DNA of 64,000 nucleotides from VXYL01 sp965116345 (GTDB lineage Bacteria; Pseudomonadota; Gammaproteobacteria; Pseudomonadales; Azotimanducaceae). A model generated the notes under the pieces. The model did not search any database. It was not told where the DNA came from and saw only the letters and a program-made list of their open reading frames with translations. The stretch covers positions 3,162,001 through 3,226,000 of the forward strand of contig OZ220680.1 in assembly GCA_965116345.1 (NCBI GenBank), in the 5' to 3' direction. This document shows positions 40,220 through 48,684 of this stretch, one piece after another (the first letter of the stretch is position 1; the number at the start of each line of letters is the position of its first letter). The translations under genes were made by a program, and so were the position numbers.

Positions 40220-43081
40220 ATGACCACCACGAACATCCTGCCGATCGACACCCGCGAAGCCACCCTGGAAGTCGCCGGCGGCAAGGGCCGCTCGCTTGCG
40301 GAAATGGCGAATGCCGGACTCGCCGTCCCCGGCGGCTTCTACGTGACGACCGCGGCCTACCGGCGCTTCGTCGCCGACAACGACTTGCAGGCAAGGATCA
40401 TTGACCTGGCCAAACCGGAGATCGGCGAGTTCACGCTGTCCTTCGACAAGGCCTCCGAGGCGATCCAGGCGCTATTCCAGTCAGACGCCATGTCCGCAGC
40501 AATGGCAGCGGAGATCGCCACCGCGTACCAAGGTATCGAAGGCGACAACCCGGCGGTGGCGGTGCGCTCGTCGGCCAACGCCGAGGACCTGCCCGACATG
40601 TCCTTCGCCGGCCAGCAGGACACCTACCTCAATGTGCGCGGCACCGACGAGGTCGTGGCGGCCGTGCGCAACTGCTGGGCATCCCTGTGGACGCCCAGGG
40701 CCATGTCCTACCGTCACGAGATGGGCATCGAGCACGATGCGGTCGCCATGGCGGTCGTCGTCCAACTGATGGTCCCGTCGGATGTGTCTGGCATTCTCTT
40801 CACCGCCAACCCGGCCACCGGCGAGCGCTCGGAGATGATCATCAACGCCAGCTTCGGTCTCGGCGAAGCCGTCGTCGGCGGCCAGGTGACGCCCGACACG
40901 TACACGGTCGATCGGGAGACCATGGCAGCCAAGGACACGATCATCGGCGCCAAGGAACAGAAGATCGTCGCCGATGGCGACCAGGGCACGAAGCTCGAGG
41001 ACATCGCCGAAGAGGAACGCGACCAGTCGTCGCTGTCCGATGACGACATCAAGGAACTGGTCTCCCTCGCCCTCAAGGCGGAGGCGCACTTCGACGGCGT
41101 TCCCCAGGACATCGAGTGGGCCTACTCGGGCGGCAAGCTGTTCATGCTGCAGTCGCGGCCCATCACCAATCTGCCGCCGCAGCCCATCGAGGTCGAGTGG
41201 GAGCCGCCGCCGCCCGCGCAGATCCTCGCGCGCCGGCAGATCGTCGAGAACATCCCGGACCCGTGCACGCCGCTGTTCGATGAAATGTACCTGTGGGTGG
41301 GGCTGGAGACCGGGCGGGACGGCAAGCCGAAAGCGAGCATGATGGAAGGCGGCGGCCCGATGTTCATCAGCATGCACGGCTACGCGTATCAACGGTTCGA
41401 CTGGCCTTTCATCATCCAGGCGCGAAAGGAACGTCTCGACGAAGCGATGACCGAGGCCGAAATGGACGCGGCCGAGATTGCAGCCGAAGCGGGAGAGGGA
41501 CAGGCCAAACAGACGCGCAGCGAGCGATTGCGAGCCAAGTTCAACGCAAGGCGGGCCGATGCAGAGAAACAGCAGGCTGAAATGGCCGAACACGATATCG
41601 GCCTGTTCCTGGAATCGCTCTCCGACGAGGACCGCTCGGCCTATGAGGACTGGGCGGCGTCTTCAGGCATCGATGACGTAACGGCGATCGTCACCAGGCC
41701 CGAGTTCCAGAACCCGACTTTCGGCGCTTTCAACCGGACCCAGGTCAACGAGAACCAGATCAAGGGTTTCTACGAATGGGCAAAGCCCAACATCCTGGCC
41801 CAACGCGAAAAGTGGGAGCGCCTGGACGTGGCGAACGCGCCGGACGAGCAACTGCTCGACGGGATCCGCGAACTGTCCATCGCCGGCGGCAGTTTCTGGA
41901 GCGGCAACGGCGGCCATACCTTCGGTGTGGCCAAGTCGACCGACGATCAACTGCAGGCGTTTCTCCGGGAAGCCCTGCCCGACCACCACTTCACCAGCGG
42001 TCAGTTCCTGTCCGGATTCAAGGGCAAGACGATGGAGGCCAACGAGCACCTGTTCACGATCGCGGGCCAAATCCGCGAGGACGAGGCCCTGGCGGAGCTG
42101 GTCATCACCACGCCGGCCAAACGGCTGATGCCCACCCTCGAGGCGACCCCGGAGGCGGCATCGGTCGTCGAGGCGATCAACGGCTATCTCGCCATCTACG
42201 GTCACTTAGGCTACAGCCTGGACTTCGCGGAGCCGTTGCCGCTCGAGGATCCCTCCGGCCTCCTGGCGACGCTGAAAACGATGGTATCGGACAAGGACTA
42301 CAACCCCAAGAACCACGAGATGGAGGCAACTCGGAAACGCGAGAAAGCGATGGCGGATATCCTCGAGCTGCTCGACGGTCTGCGGTACTGGCAGTTCCGC
42401 TTCCGCCACTGGTTCACCCACCGCTTCTATTTCATTCGTGAAGAGGTGATGTTCTACCTGTACCAGGCCTGGCCCGCACTGCGGCCCCTGGCCCTGGAAC
42501 TGGGCCAGCGGCTGACGGATGTCGGCACCCTCCCGGACCGGGATCATGTTTTCTACCTGTTGTTCGACGAACTGAAACAGGCGATCGCCGCCCGCAAGGA
42601 GAACAAGGCCGTCGCCGAACTCCGCCAGTTGGCAGAGGAACGGTTCGAACTCCGGGAGGCGCGCAAGCGCCTGCATCCACCGGGCACCGTACCCTTCGAT
42701 GCCAGCGACGACCCCAGCGTGAAGTTCAAGGAAACCCAGTTCGTCAACGACCCGAACTCGGACACCATGCGGGGCGTGCCCGTCAGTCCGGGGACGATCA
42801 CGGCACCCGCCAGCCTGATCAACTCACCGGGCGAGTTCGATCAGATGCGGCCTGGTTCGATCCTGGTCTGCCCAATGACCAATCCCGCCTGGACGCCGCT
42901 CTTCGCACACGCGTCCGGGCTGGTGACAGACATGGGCGGGATCCTGGGGCATGGCTCCATCGTCGCCCGGGAGTACGGTATCCCAGCGGTGGTGGGGACG
43001 GGCACCAGCACCCAGCGAATCAAGCACGGCCAGCAGATCACAGTGGACGGAGACGTCGGTACTGTGACGCTGGAGGAGTAG
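40220..43081 (+). CDS. PEP-utilising phosphotransferase (PEP synthase/rifampin phosphotransferase-like)
   Basis: The 953-residue protein has an N-terminal ATP-grasp/PPDK domain (GGKGRSLAEMANAGLAVPGGF; AVRSSANAEDLPDMSFAGQQDTY), a central substrate domain, and a C-terminal swivelling domain with the phospho-histidine H911 in GGILGHGSIVAREYGIPAVVG. This three-part order without a PEP-binding TIM barrel is that of rifampin phosphotransferase and related enzymes rather than true PpsA. A charged, coiled-coil-like insertion sits near residues 410-460. The substrate is unknown; antibiotic inactivation cannot be claimed from sequence alone. Confidence 0.87.
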   Translation: MTTTNILPIDTREATLEVAGGKGRSLAEMANAGLAVPGGFYVTTAAYRRFVADNDLQARIIDLAKPEIGEFTLSFDKASEAIQALFQSDAMSAAMAAEIATAYQGIEGDNPAVAVRSSANAEDLPDMSFAGQQDTYLNVRGTDEVVAAVRNCWASLWTPRAMSYRHEMGIEHDAVAMAVVVQLMVPSDVSGILFTANPATGERSEMIINASFGLGEAVVGGQVTPDTYTVDRETMAAKDTIIGAKEQKIVADGDQGTKLEDIAEEERDQSSLSDDDIKELVSLALKAEAHFDGVPQDIEWAYSGGKLFMLQSRPITNLPPQPIEVEWEPPPPAQILARRQIVENIPDPCTPLFDEMYLWVGLETGRDGKPKASMMEGGGPMFISMHGYAYQRFDWPFIIQARKERLDEAMTEAEMDAAEIAAEAGEGQAKQTRSERLRAKFNARRADAEKQQAEMAEHDIGLFLESLSDEDRSAYEDWAASSGIDDVTAIVTRPEFQNPTFGAFNRTQVNENQIKGFYEWAKPNILAQREKWERLDVANAPDEQLLDGIRELSIAGGSFWSGNGGHTFGVAKSTDDQLQAFLREALPDHHFTSGQFLSGFKGKTMEANEHLFTIAGQIREDEALAELVITTPAKRLMPTLEATPEAASVVEAINGYLAIYGHLGYSLDFAEPLPLEDPSGLLATLKTMVSDKDYNPKNHEMEATRKREKAMADILELLDGLRYWQFRFRHWFTHRFYFIREEVMFYLYQAWPALRPLALELGQRLTDVGTLPDRDHVFYLLFDELKQAIAARKENKAVAELRQLAEERFELREARKRLHPPGTVPFDASDDPSVKFKETQFVNDPNSDTMRGVPVSPGTITAPASLINSPGEFDQMRPGSILVCPMTNPAWTPLFAHASGLVTDMGGILGHGSIVAREYGIPAVVGTGTSTQRIKHGQQITVDGDVGTVTLEE

Positions 43082-43083
43082 GA

Positions 43084-43100
43084 GACGGGTTTGCCCCGTC
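43084..43100. terminator. hairpin after the PEP-synthase-like gene
   Basis: GACGGG (43084-43089) pairs with CCCGTC (43095-43100) across TTTGC, starting 3 bases after the stop codon. There is no T run, so termination strength is uncertain. Confidence 0.45.
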
Positions 43101-43294
43101 CCGCAGCGACGCCATGGGCATCGGTTGGTAATCAATCGTAAGGTCGCACGACGAGGCCGAAGTCCTGACGTACGGCCAGGCCGTTGTCGAAGTCGGTGTG
43201 TTCGAGATTCCGCAGCGAAATCGACGAAGCAGCTCATGTGCCGCGCGCTACACCGGTCGGCAGGTTCCCCGCTCAGGTACGCGACGTGGCCGTT

Positions 43295-43500
43295 TCAGCG
43301 GCTGGAAAGCGCCGTCCGGCCTATTCGCCGTCGGCGAGCAGCCCAACCGGAAGCTCGCGGCCGTCGCGTAGCACCGTCACCTCGCCGTCGAAGCCCTTGC
43401 AGCAGACCCGCGAACCGGCGCACCGACTCCACCTCGTAGAGAAGATCCTCCATCCCCGGATCGTCGTGCTCGAGTTCCGCGAACGTCGCCTGTTCCATGG
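43295..43500 (-). pseudogene. IS5-family transposase relic
   Basis: The minus strand reads MEQATFAELEHD joined to DPGMEDLLYEVESVRRFAGL, which matches two separate N-terminal stretches of IS5-type transposases (the start, and the ...LSDPGMEDALY...RFAG helix), with the middle missing. Beyond it the frame shifts; another frame continues GFDGEVTVLRDGRELPVGLL, of unknown origin. No DDE catalytic residues survive. It is a small deletion remnant, not a functional element. Confidence 0.5.
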
Positions 43501-43542
43501 CTTCTCCGACCGTTCCTTCGTCAATTCTCCGGTTCTTTCACA

Positions 43543-44331
43543 ATGGACTTGATCAGAGCTTCCCTAGTGCTCCTACTGGGGCTGTCAACGGAACCATGCT
43601 TGGCGCAAAGCCAGTGTATTGGGATAGGGACTGAATGCGGACCGAATATGTGTGATTCCGGCATTCGTGACGCTAGCGGTCAATGTTGCGCGGAAGGGGA
43701 GACTGTACACAATGGTGTTTGCGCATTGGTGGTGACAGCAGTCCGTCCTGGCGGTCCTGGTGGCTTTTGTGCCGACCCTTACAACATGTCCCGCTGGCCG
43801 TGCAGCGGGACCCCTCCCGATGTACCAAACCAAGTGAATCAAGGTGGTGGGCAAGGACCGGGAGGAACAGGAGGCCAAGCTATAAGTGGCAGCGATCATT
43901 GGTTAGATGCTTTCCTGAGTCGACACCCATCCTGGGCCGGACTTAACGAGGCGGAGAAGGACTTTGTAAGACAGAATCTCCGCGCCGCGTTCGCCTTTGC
44001 TGACGATAGGGACCAAGCGTATGCCGTAGCCGCAATCAAGTTCCCGAACCTCCGCGGTCATAACGATGCTCGCGATGCTTTCAGGCATGCGTACTGGAGT
44101 GCGTTGATGGCGTATAGTCACGGAGAGCTGCTGGCCGAGTGGATGGGCAACGCTCACGAAGCTCCGCCGGACTACGTTTGGTCCGAAAGCGAGATGGACC
44201 TGTTCAACAATCGGTTTGGGCGAATGGTTGGTATCTGGGCCCGAGATCAAGGTCTGCCAGAATCTGATCTGTCTAACCTGATTTACGTAGCGTACCAGAT
44301 GAACTGGCTCATGACAGCGCCGCCATATTGA
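43543..44331 (+). CDS. secreted Cys-rich protein with DUF6973-like domain
   Basis: The 262-residue protein has a signal peptide (SLVLLLGLSTEPCLA, residues 7-21), a Cys-rich segment (about 22-85, at least ten cysteines, likely disulfide-bonded), a Gly-rich linker, and a C-terminal domain with NDARDAFRHAYWSALM, GNAHE and ESEMDLFNNRFGR (about 165-235). That pattern of Asp, Arg-His, His-Glu and Glu-Asp-Asn matches DUF6973-like domains, which occur at the ends of secreted or toxin-like proteins and could bind a metal. GC is clearly lower than the surroundings. Function is unknown; an extracellular effector or enzyme is a guess. Confidence 0.72.
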   Translation: MDLIRASLVLLLGLSTEPCLAQSQCIGIGTECGPNMCDSGIRDASGQCCAEGETVHNGVCALVVTAVRPGGPGGFCADPYNMSRWPCSGTPPDVPNQVNQGGGQGPGGTGGQAISGSDHWLDAFLSRHPSWAGLNEAEKDFVRQNLRAAFAFADDRDQAYAVAAIKFPNLRGHNDARDAFRHAYWSALMAYSHGELLAEWMGNAHEAPPDYVWSESEMDLFNNRFGRMVGIWARDQGLPESDLSNLIYVAYQMNWLMTAPPY

Positions 44332-44418
44332 GGTTTATTGCATTTTCGGCAAGCCTGATCTGGTTCGTCTTCGCAACGCACTCAACCACTTCCGCGTCGC
44401 TTTGAAGGGAGTATCGCC

Positions 44419-45663
44419 ATGACCCGAAAAACCCGAACTACGGCCATCTTGGCGACGTTTGTCCTAGTGGCCTTGGCCGGCATGATCTTCGTCGCGCGTA
44501 CTTGGTTTCCGTCGGAGGGGGGTAACCCTGTCGCCGCGTTGAACAGAGAGTCGCGCCCAGATTCGAACACGGTGCCAGTTCTTCCTACGCCGCAGCCCGT
44601 CGAGGTAGACCAGCCAGACCAAATGTCCGTCGCTGAGGTCGCTGACTTGGGCAACTACTGTCCGGACTTACGGGCCCCACTTGCCGAGAGGCTCTCTCCC
44701 CTTGGCGGGTTTACTCCTGCATGCGAGGCGGCGCTAGACCGTCGGTACCTGGACTTGACGCCGGTGATGCCTATAACGGCGGGCAACGGCTCATTTACCT
44801 GGCGACGCATCTTCGCGCAGCCTCTCGAGAAGCGCCGGAAGACGATCAAAGCACTCCAACATTCGTGCGAATTCAACGATGGCACGTCGTCGGAGAGCGA
44901 GGATGCCTGCGATTTGAACACACTGGCGGAGTTCGGGCTCCTGAAATACCAGTGCGGCGGCAGGCAATTTCATATGCTCAATCGAATAACACCTGGGATT
45001 GCGGCAGCCGTTGCTGAAGCGGAACTGGACGGTACGGCCGACAACTTTTTGTACTGGGAACGAAGGTGGGAAGTTGAGGACGGCTATTACCGCAACGCTT
45101 GGCTCGCAGCCAAGTGCGCCCGGATTCCTGAAGCGGCGCTGGGGTCGCTAGTGCCGGAGGACGAACAATCCGCGTTTCCGGGTCCTCGTGGCGCACCGCC
45201 ATGGATTGCAAACGTAAGGAGCTTTCGGGGGACCCCCGAGTCGGGTCAGGAAGGATGGTGGTGGGCCGAGCAGGTCTGGGAGGCGACTCAGATCATGGCC
45301 TACGCCTTTGCCCGCGACCAGCGACACCAACAGCAACTCGCAATGGCAGCGTACAGCTATACAGTTCTTGAACCTGGTTCGTCGCAGCAGGAGCATCCGC
45401 TACAGGCAGAGATCGTCCAGCTCAAACGGCGGGGCGCTTGGCAACCCAGTTGGGAGACCAACCGGCCCACCCGCCTCATGCATGCTTACATGGCGTTGGT
45501 TTGGGCGTCAGCGATGCAGATAGACCTCGACCGAAACTGGTTGTTCGCGCAGGTTGGTCGCTTTAGCCAAGAAGAGTGGGAGAACGCGAAAGGGGACGCA
45601 CACCGCATAATGGACGCCCAAGGCCGCAATCTGGTTTTGGCCGAGGTTGAGGGCGGGACATGA
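44419..45663 (+). CDS. membrane-anchored orphan protein, possible partner of the DUF6973-like protein
   Basis: The 414-residue protein is not recognised. It has one N-terminal membrane helix (AILATFVLVALAGMIFVA, residues 9-26), a Pro-rich spacer, and an extracytoplasmic domain with several Trp-rich motifs (NFLYWERRWEVEDGYYRNAWLAAKC, SGQEGWWWAEQVWEA) and a helical end. AAGGGAG precedes ATG 44419. A decayed relative lies at 63173-63672, so the family has moved within this genome. Position suggests it works with, or protects against, the secreted protein 88 bases upstream. Confidence 0.7.
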   Translation: MTRKTRTTAILATFVLVALAGMIFVARTWFPSEGGNPVAALNRESRPDSNTVPVLPTPQPVEVDQPDQMSVAEVADLGNYCPDLRAPLAERLSPLGGFTPACEAALDRRYLDLTPVMPITAGNGSFTWRRIFAQPLEKRRKTIKALQHSCEFNDGTSSESEDACDLNTLAEFGLLKYQCGGRQFHMLNRITPGIAAAVAEAELDGTADNFLYWERRWEVEDGYYRNAWLAAKCARIPEAALGSLVPEDEQSAFPGPRGAPPWIANVRSFRGTPESGQEGWWWAEQVWEATQIMAYAFARDQRHQQQLAMAAYSYTVLEPGSSQQEHPLQAEIVQLKRRGAWQPSWETNRPTRLMHAYMALVWASAMQIDLDRNWLFAQVGRFSQEEWENAKGDAHRIMDAQGRNLVLAEVEGGT

Positions 45664-45818
45664 AGGCTGCGCTCTTACGGTCTGTTGCCTTCCTTGAAGA
45701 GATGACGCAAGAAACCCACCAGCAATCAATAACGCGTCTCGGAGTACGCGAGGGCGGATCGCCCGAGAATCGAGTGAAAACACACGCGATTGAAGCGGCG
45801 GCGTGGGATCGCGGTTGA
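45660..45818 (+). CDS. 52-codon ORF overlapping the orphan protein's stop
   Basis: This frame starts at ATG 45660, overlapping the previous stop as ATGA, and encodes MKAALLRSVAFLEEMTQETH and then a polar tail ending at TGA 45816-45818. It is helical and charged, with no known relatives that I recognise. The overlap argues for coupled translation; its short length makes it uncertain. Confidence 0.35.
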   Translation: MKAALLRSVAFLEEMTQETHQQSITRLGVREGGSPENRVKTHAIEAAAWDRG

Positions 45819-45895
45819 TGAGCCGACACTGTGTGCACCTGCCGGGTCGAGGCCGCTCTGCCTTAATGGTGACGCTCGCCCCACGGGACTCTTTG

Positions 45896-46771
45896 CTACG
45901 GGTTGGTTGCCGAGTTCGCCATCATTGGAAGCCTGACCCGGGCGACGGGAACCGGTAGGCCGGCGACGGCGACTCGTACCCGGTACACCGATCCTTCGCG
46001 GTCGCCATCGACACCCTCCGAGCCGGTGACGATGTAGAGATCCGCCAGATCGCTACCGCCGAAGCAAACACTCGTGCACATCGGCATCGGAACGGCGATC
46101 CGATCACGCCCGGTGCCGTCGGGCTCGTACACCGCGACACAACCACCGCCGGCCACGGCGACCCACACCGCACCGTCGGCCGATACCGCCAAGCCGTCCG
46201 GTGCCCCGTTGTCGAGTTCCGCGTATGTGCGTTTCTCTCCGAGACCGCCGTCTTCGTGGACGTCGTAGCAGTGCACCGTCTGCCGCCTCGAATCGGAGTG
46301 GTAGAGCGTCCGGCCGTTCGGCGAGAACCCCAGGCCATTGGTCAGTAGCACGTCCTCGGCGACGATGCGCGTCGTGCCGTCGAGGTCGATCACATGCAGC
46401 TTGCCGGGGCGTTGCTCGCCGTCCTCGAACACCGGGCTGCCGAGCGAACCGGCGTAGACGCGGCCGGTGGGATCGGTGGTCAGGTCGTTGTAGCCGACGT
46501 TGCCGTGCTCGGGATCGCGGTCGAGGAGCACGACGGTGTCGCCGCCGGCGAAGCGCTTGAAGGCGATGTTGCGTCCGCCGACCACCAGGCCGTCGTCCGC
46601 ATGCAGCGCGATGCCGCCGATGCCGCGGCGGTGCGGGAACACGGTCGCGACCGTGCCGTCGTCGACCAGGCAGTGGACGCCACCGCCGTGCACGTCGCTG
46701 AAGATCAATCCCCTGCCGGGGACCCAGACGGGGCCTTCGATGAGGCCGAAGCCGTGTGCCAGTCTTTCCAT
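45896..46771 (-). CDS. SMP-30/gluconolactonase-like six-bladed propeller
   Basis: The 291-residue protein has the SMP-30/gluconolaconase/LRE-like pattern: MERLAHGFGLIEGPVWVPGRGLIFSDV (metal Glu), NDLTTDPTGRVYAGSL, and LLTNGLGFSPNGRTLYHSDS and NGAPDGLAVSADGAVWVA (metal Asn and Asp). It would hydrolyse a lactone with a divalent cation. No signal peptide is seen from ATG 46771. It diverges from the Tat-type gene with 74 bases between starts. Confidence 0.9.
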   Translation of the reverse strand: MERLAHGFGLIEGPVWVPGRGLIFSDVHGGGVHCLVDDGTVATVFPHRRGIGGIALHADDGLVVGGRNIAFKRFAGGDTVVLLDRDPEHGNVGYNDLTTDPTGRVYAGSLGSPVFEDGEQRPGKLHVIDLDGTTRIVAEDVLLTNGLGFSPNGRTLYHSDSRRQTVHCYDVHEDGGLGEKRTYAELDNGAPDGLAVSADGAVWVAVAGGGCVAVYEPDGTGRDRIAVPMPMCTSVCFGGSDLADLYIVTGSEGVDGDREGSVYRVRVAVAGLPVPVARVRLPMMANSATNP

Positions 46772-46845
46772 CGGCGAGTTGCATCCCGTTCGTGCGCATG
46801 TGCATATTGAACCTCGCCACACTTTCGGGACAAGGACACCCAGCC

Positions 46846-47361
46846 ATGGCCACACGCAGAGAATGGGTCCTCGGCATGACGATCGCGCCGGCGATTCCGC
46901 TACTGGCTCGCCGTGCGCTTGCCAGCGAGGACTCGGCGGCCGAACCCGCCGCCGCGGCCCCGCTCGAGACCTCGCGACTCGTCTACATCACGCCGATCAA
47001 GAGCAACGGCGAAGAGAGCCGCTGCAAGGCGGAGATCTGGTTTTCGCATCACGACGGCCATGTCTTCGTGGTCACGCCGCCGACTGCGTGGCGGGCCGAG
47101 GCGGTCGGCAAGGGCCTGACCCGGGCGCGGATGTGGGTGGGGGACTTCGGCCGATGGGGGCAGTCGGACGGGGCCTTCCGCCAAGCCCCCGAACTCATGG
47201 CGACGGCCGCCATCGAATCGGATCCGGAGGTTCACTCGGTGGTGCTGTCGGCGATGGGAGAAAAGTACGCGACGAGCGGTTGGACCAGGTATGGACCGGT
47301 GTTCAAGGACGGCCTGGTGGACGGTTCGCGGGTGATGATCCGTTACGCGATCGACGCATGA
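46846..47361 (+). CDS. exported PNPOx-like hypothetical protein
   Basis: The 171-residue protein starts with a twin-arginine-like signal (ATRREWVLGMTIAPAIPLLARRALA) followed by a domain with the look of a flavin-reductase/PNPOx split barrel (AEIWFSHHDGHVFVVTPPTAWRAEAVGKGL). The cofactor is not provable from sequence. Its stop overlaps the next start (ATGA). Confidence 0.7.
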   Translation: MATRREWVLGMTIAPAIPLLARRALASEDSAAEPAAAAPLETSRLVYITPIKSNGEESRCKAEIWFSHHDGHVFVVTPPTAWRAEAVGKGLTRARMWVGDFGRWGQSDGAFRQAPELMATAAIESDPEVHSVVLSAMGEKYATSGWTRYGPVFKDGLVDGSRVMIRYAIDA

Positions 47362-48278
47362 GGCGCGTCGCAACGGCGCTTTTGGTGTTGGGCGTGGTCG
47401 CCGGCATCCCGATCGGTGCTGGTGACCCCGTCGAAATCGTCGCCCGTGTGGAGCACGAGGCACTCGGCGAGGTGAGCGGCATCGTCAAGTCCGACCGTGG
47501 CGACTTCTATTGGGTGCACAACGACAGTGGCGACGAAGCCCGCCTGTTCGCGATCGGCGCCGACGCCAGCGTGTTGAGCCCGGCCTGGATGCGCTTGTCC
47601 GAGTCCGACTGGCCTGGGCACACCATCGAAAACGCCTGGCACTTCGACTGGGAGGACATTGCGCTTGCCGACGGTGTCCTCTACATCGCCGACGTGGGCA
47701 ACAACGGCAACGCCCGGCGGGACCTCGGCGTCTACGTGGTCAACGAACCGGATCCCTTGGCGATTCCGAGGATGCGCACTTTGAACTACCTGCCCATTCG
47801 CTACCCGGACCAACACAACCATCCGGCCAAGCTCTGGCACTTCGACTGCGAAGCGGTATTCGTCGCCGAAGGAAAGCTCTATTTCATCACCAAGCACCGC
47901 CGTCCCGGCGAAATCCGCAGTAGCGAGGCCGGCGCCAAACTCTACCGGCTGGACACGGCGTTCACGGATCGGGAGAACGTCCTGACGTTGGTGGGTTCGC
48001 GACAGGACGTCGTTCTGGCAACGGGTGCCGACCTGTCGCCCGACGGTTCGAAACTGGCGGTCTCGACCTACGACGCGCTTTGGCTGTTCGGCAAACCCGA
48101 CGTCGGCGACGACTGGTTTTCTTCCCCGGCGTGGAAGCTGGACCTCGAACCGGGCATGGTCAAACAACTGGAAGCCGTCACCTGGGACGACACCGAGACG
48201 CTGCGGCTCGTCAACGAGAATCGCGACGTGATGGTGGCCGACGTAGGAGCGTTCGCGCCGGTAGCAGAGTCGCACTGA
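47358..48278 (+). CDS. secreted beta-propeller-like hypothetical protein
   Basis: The 306-residue protein has a signal peptide (VATALLVLGVVAGIPIGAG) and repeats such as DFYWVHNDSGDEARLFAIGAD, EDIALADGVLYIADVGNN and GADLSPDGSKLAVSTYDALW, which suggest a propeller of the SMP-30/NHL type. Its role is unknown. It overlaps the upstream Tat-type gene and may share its export-linked function. Confidence 0.72.
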   Translation: MRRVATALLVLGVVAGIPIGAGDPVEIVARVEHEALGEVSGIVKSDRGDFYWVHNDSGDEARLFAIGADASVLSPAWMRLSESDWPGHTIENAWHFDWEDIALADGVLYIADVGNNGNARRDLGVYVVNEPDPLAIPRMRTLNYLPIRYPDQHNHPAKLWHFDCEAVFVAEGKLYFITKHRRPGEIRSSEAGAKLYRLDTAFTDRENVLTLVGSRQDVVLATGADLSPDGSKLAVSTYDALWLFGKPDVGDDWFSSPAWKLDLEPGMVKQLEAVTWDDTETLRLVNENRDVMVADVGAFAPVAESH

Positions 48279-48342
48279 TGTCAGCGCAGCGGCGCGTGCC
48301 GCTCGTCTTGCCAGCGGCAGGCAAATTCGGGAACATGGCGCC

Positions 48343-48684
48343 ATGATCATCGTTCACGGCATCATCCCCATCAAACCGAATCAGCGTGACAAGGCGTTGT
48401 CACTCGCGCGTGAGATGTCCGATGCCACCCGAACCGAGAACGGCTGCATCTCCTACGAGTTCTACGTCGGCTTGAGGGATCCGAACACGCTGATCCTGCT
48501 CCAGGAATGGGAGAACATGGATGCCCTTGCCGGGCATCTCAGAACCGAACACATGAAGGTGTTCCTGGACGAGCTACCCGATGTCCTGGCCGGCCAGGTC
48601 CACACCCGCCGCTACGCGGTGCAGTCGGAGTCGGAACCCGCGGAGAAACCCGAACCCGAGCCTTCGCAGCCGATCATTCACTGA
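48343..48684 (+). CDS. putative quinol monooxygenase (ABM/YgiN family)
   Basis: The 113-residue protein has the dimeric alpha-beta barrel signature VHGIIPIKPNQRDKALSLAREM, NGCISYEFYVGLRDPNTLILLQEWENMDAL and EHMKVFL. Family members oxidise quinols or small aromatic substrates without a cofactor. The Pro/Glu-rich tail (SESEPAEKPEPEPSQP) is not part of the fold. It converges on proS, with stop codons overlapping by 7 bases. Confidence 0.87.
   Translation: MIIVHGIIPIKPNQRDKALSLAREMSDATRTENGCISYEFYVGLRDPNTLILLQEWENMDALAGHLRTEHMKVFLDELPDVLAGQVHTRRYAVQSESEPAEKPEPEPSQPIIH

Larger units (their letters stand above)
43082..43542. other. 461-bp intergenic region with IS relic
   Basis: This region holds a hairpin right after the upstream stop (GACGGG-TTTGC-CCCGTC, 43084-43100), the broken transposase at 43295-43500 and otherwise no gene I can support. 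It marks the border from high-GC chromosome to the lower-GC cassette that starts at 43543. Confidence 0.55.
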
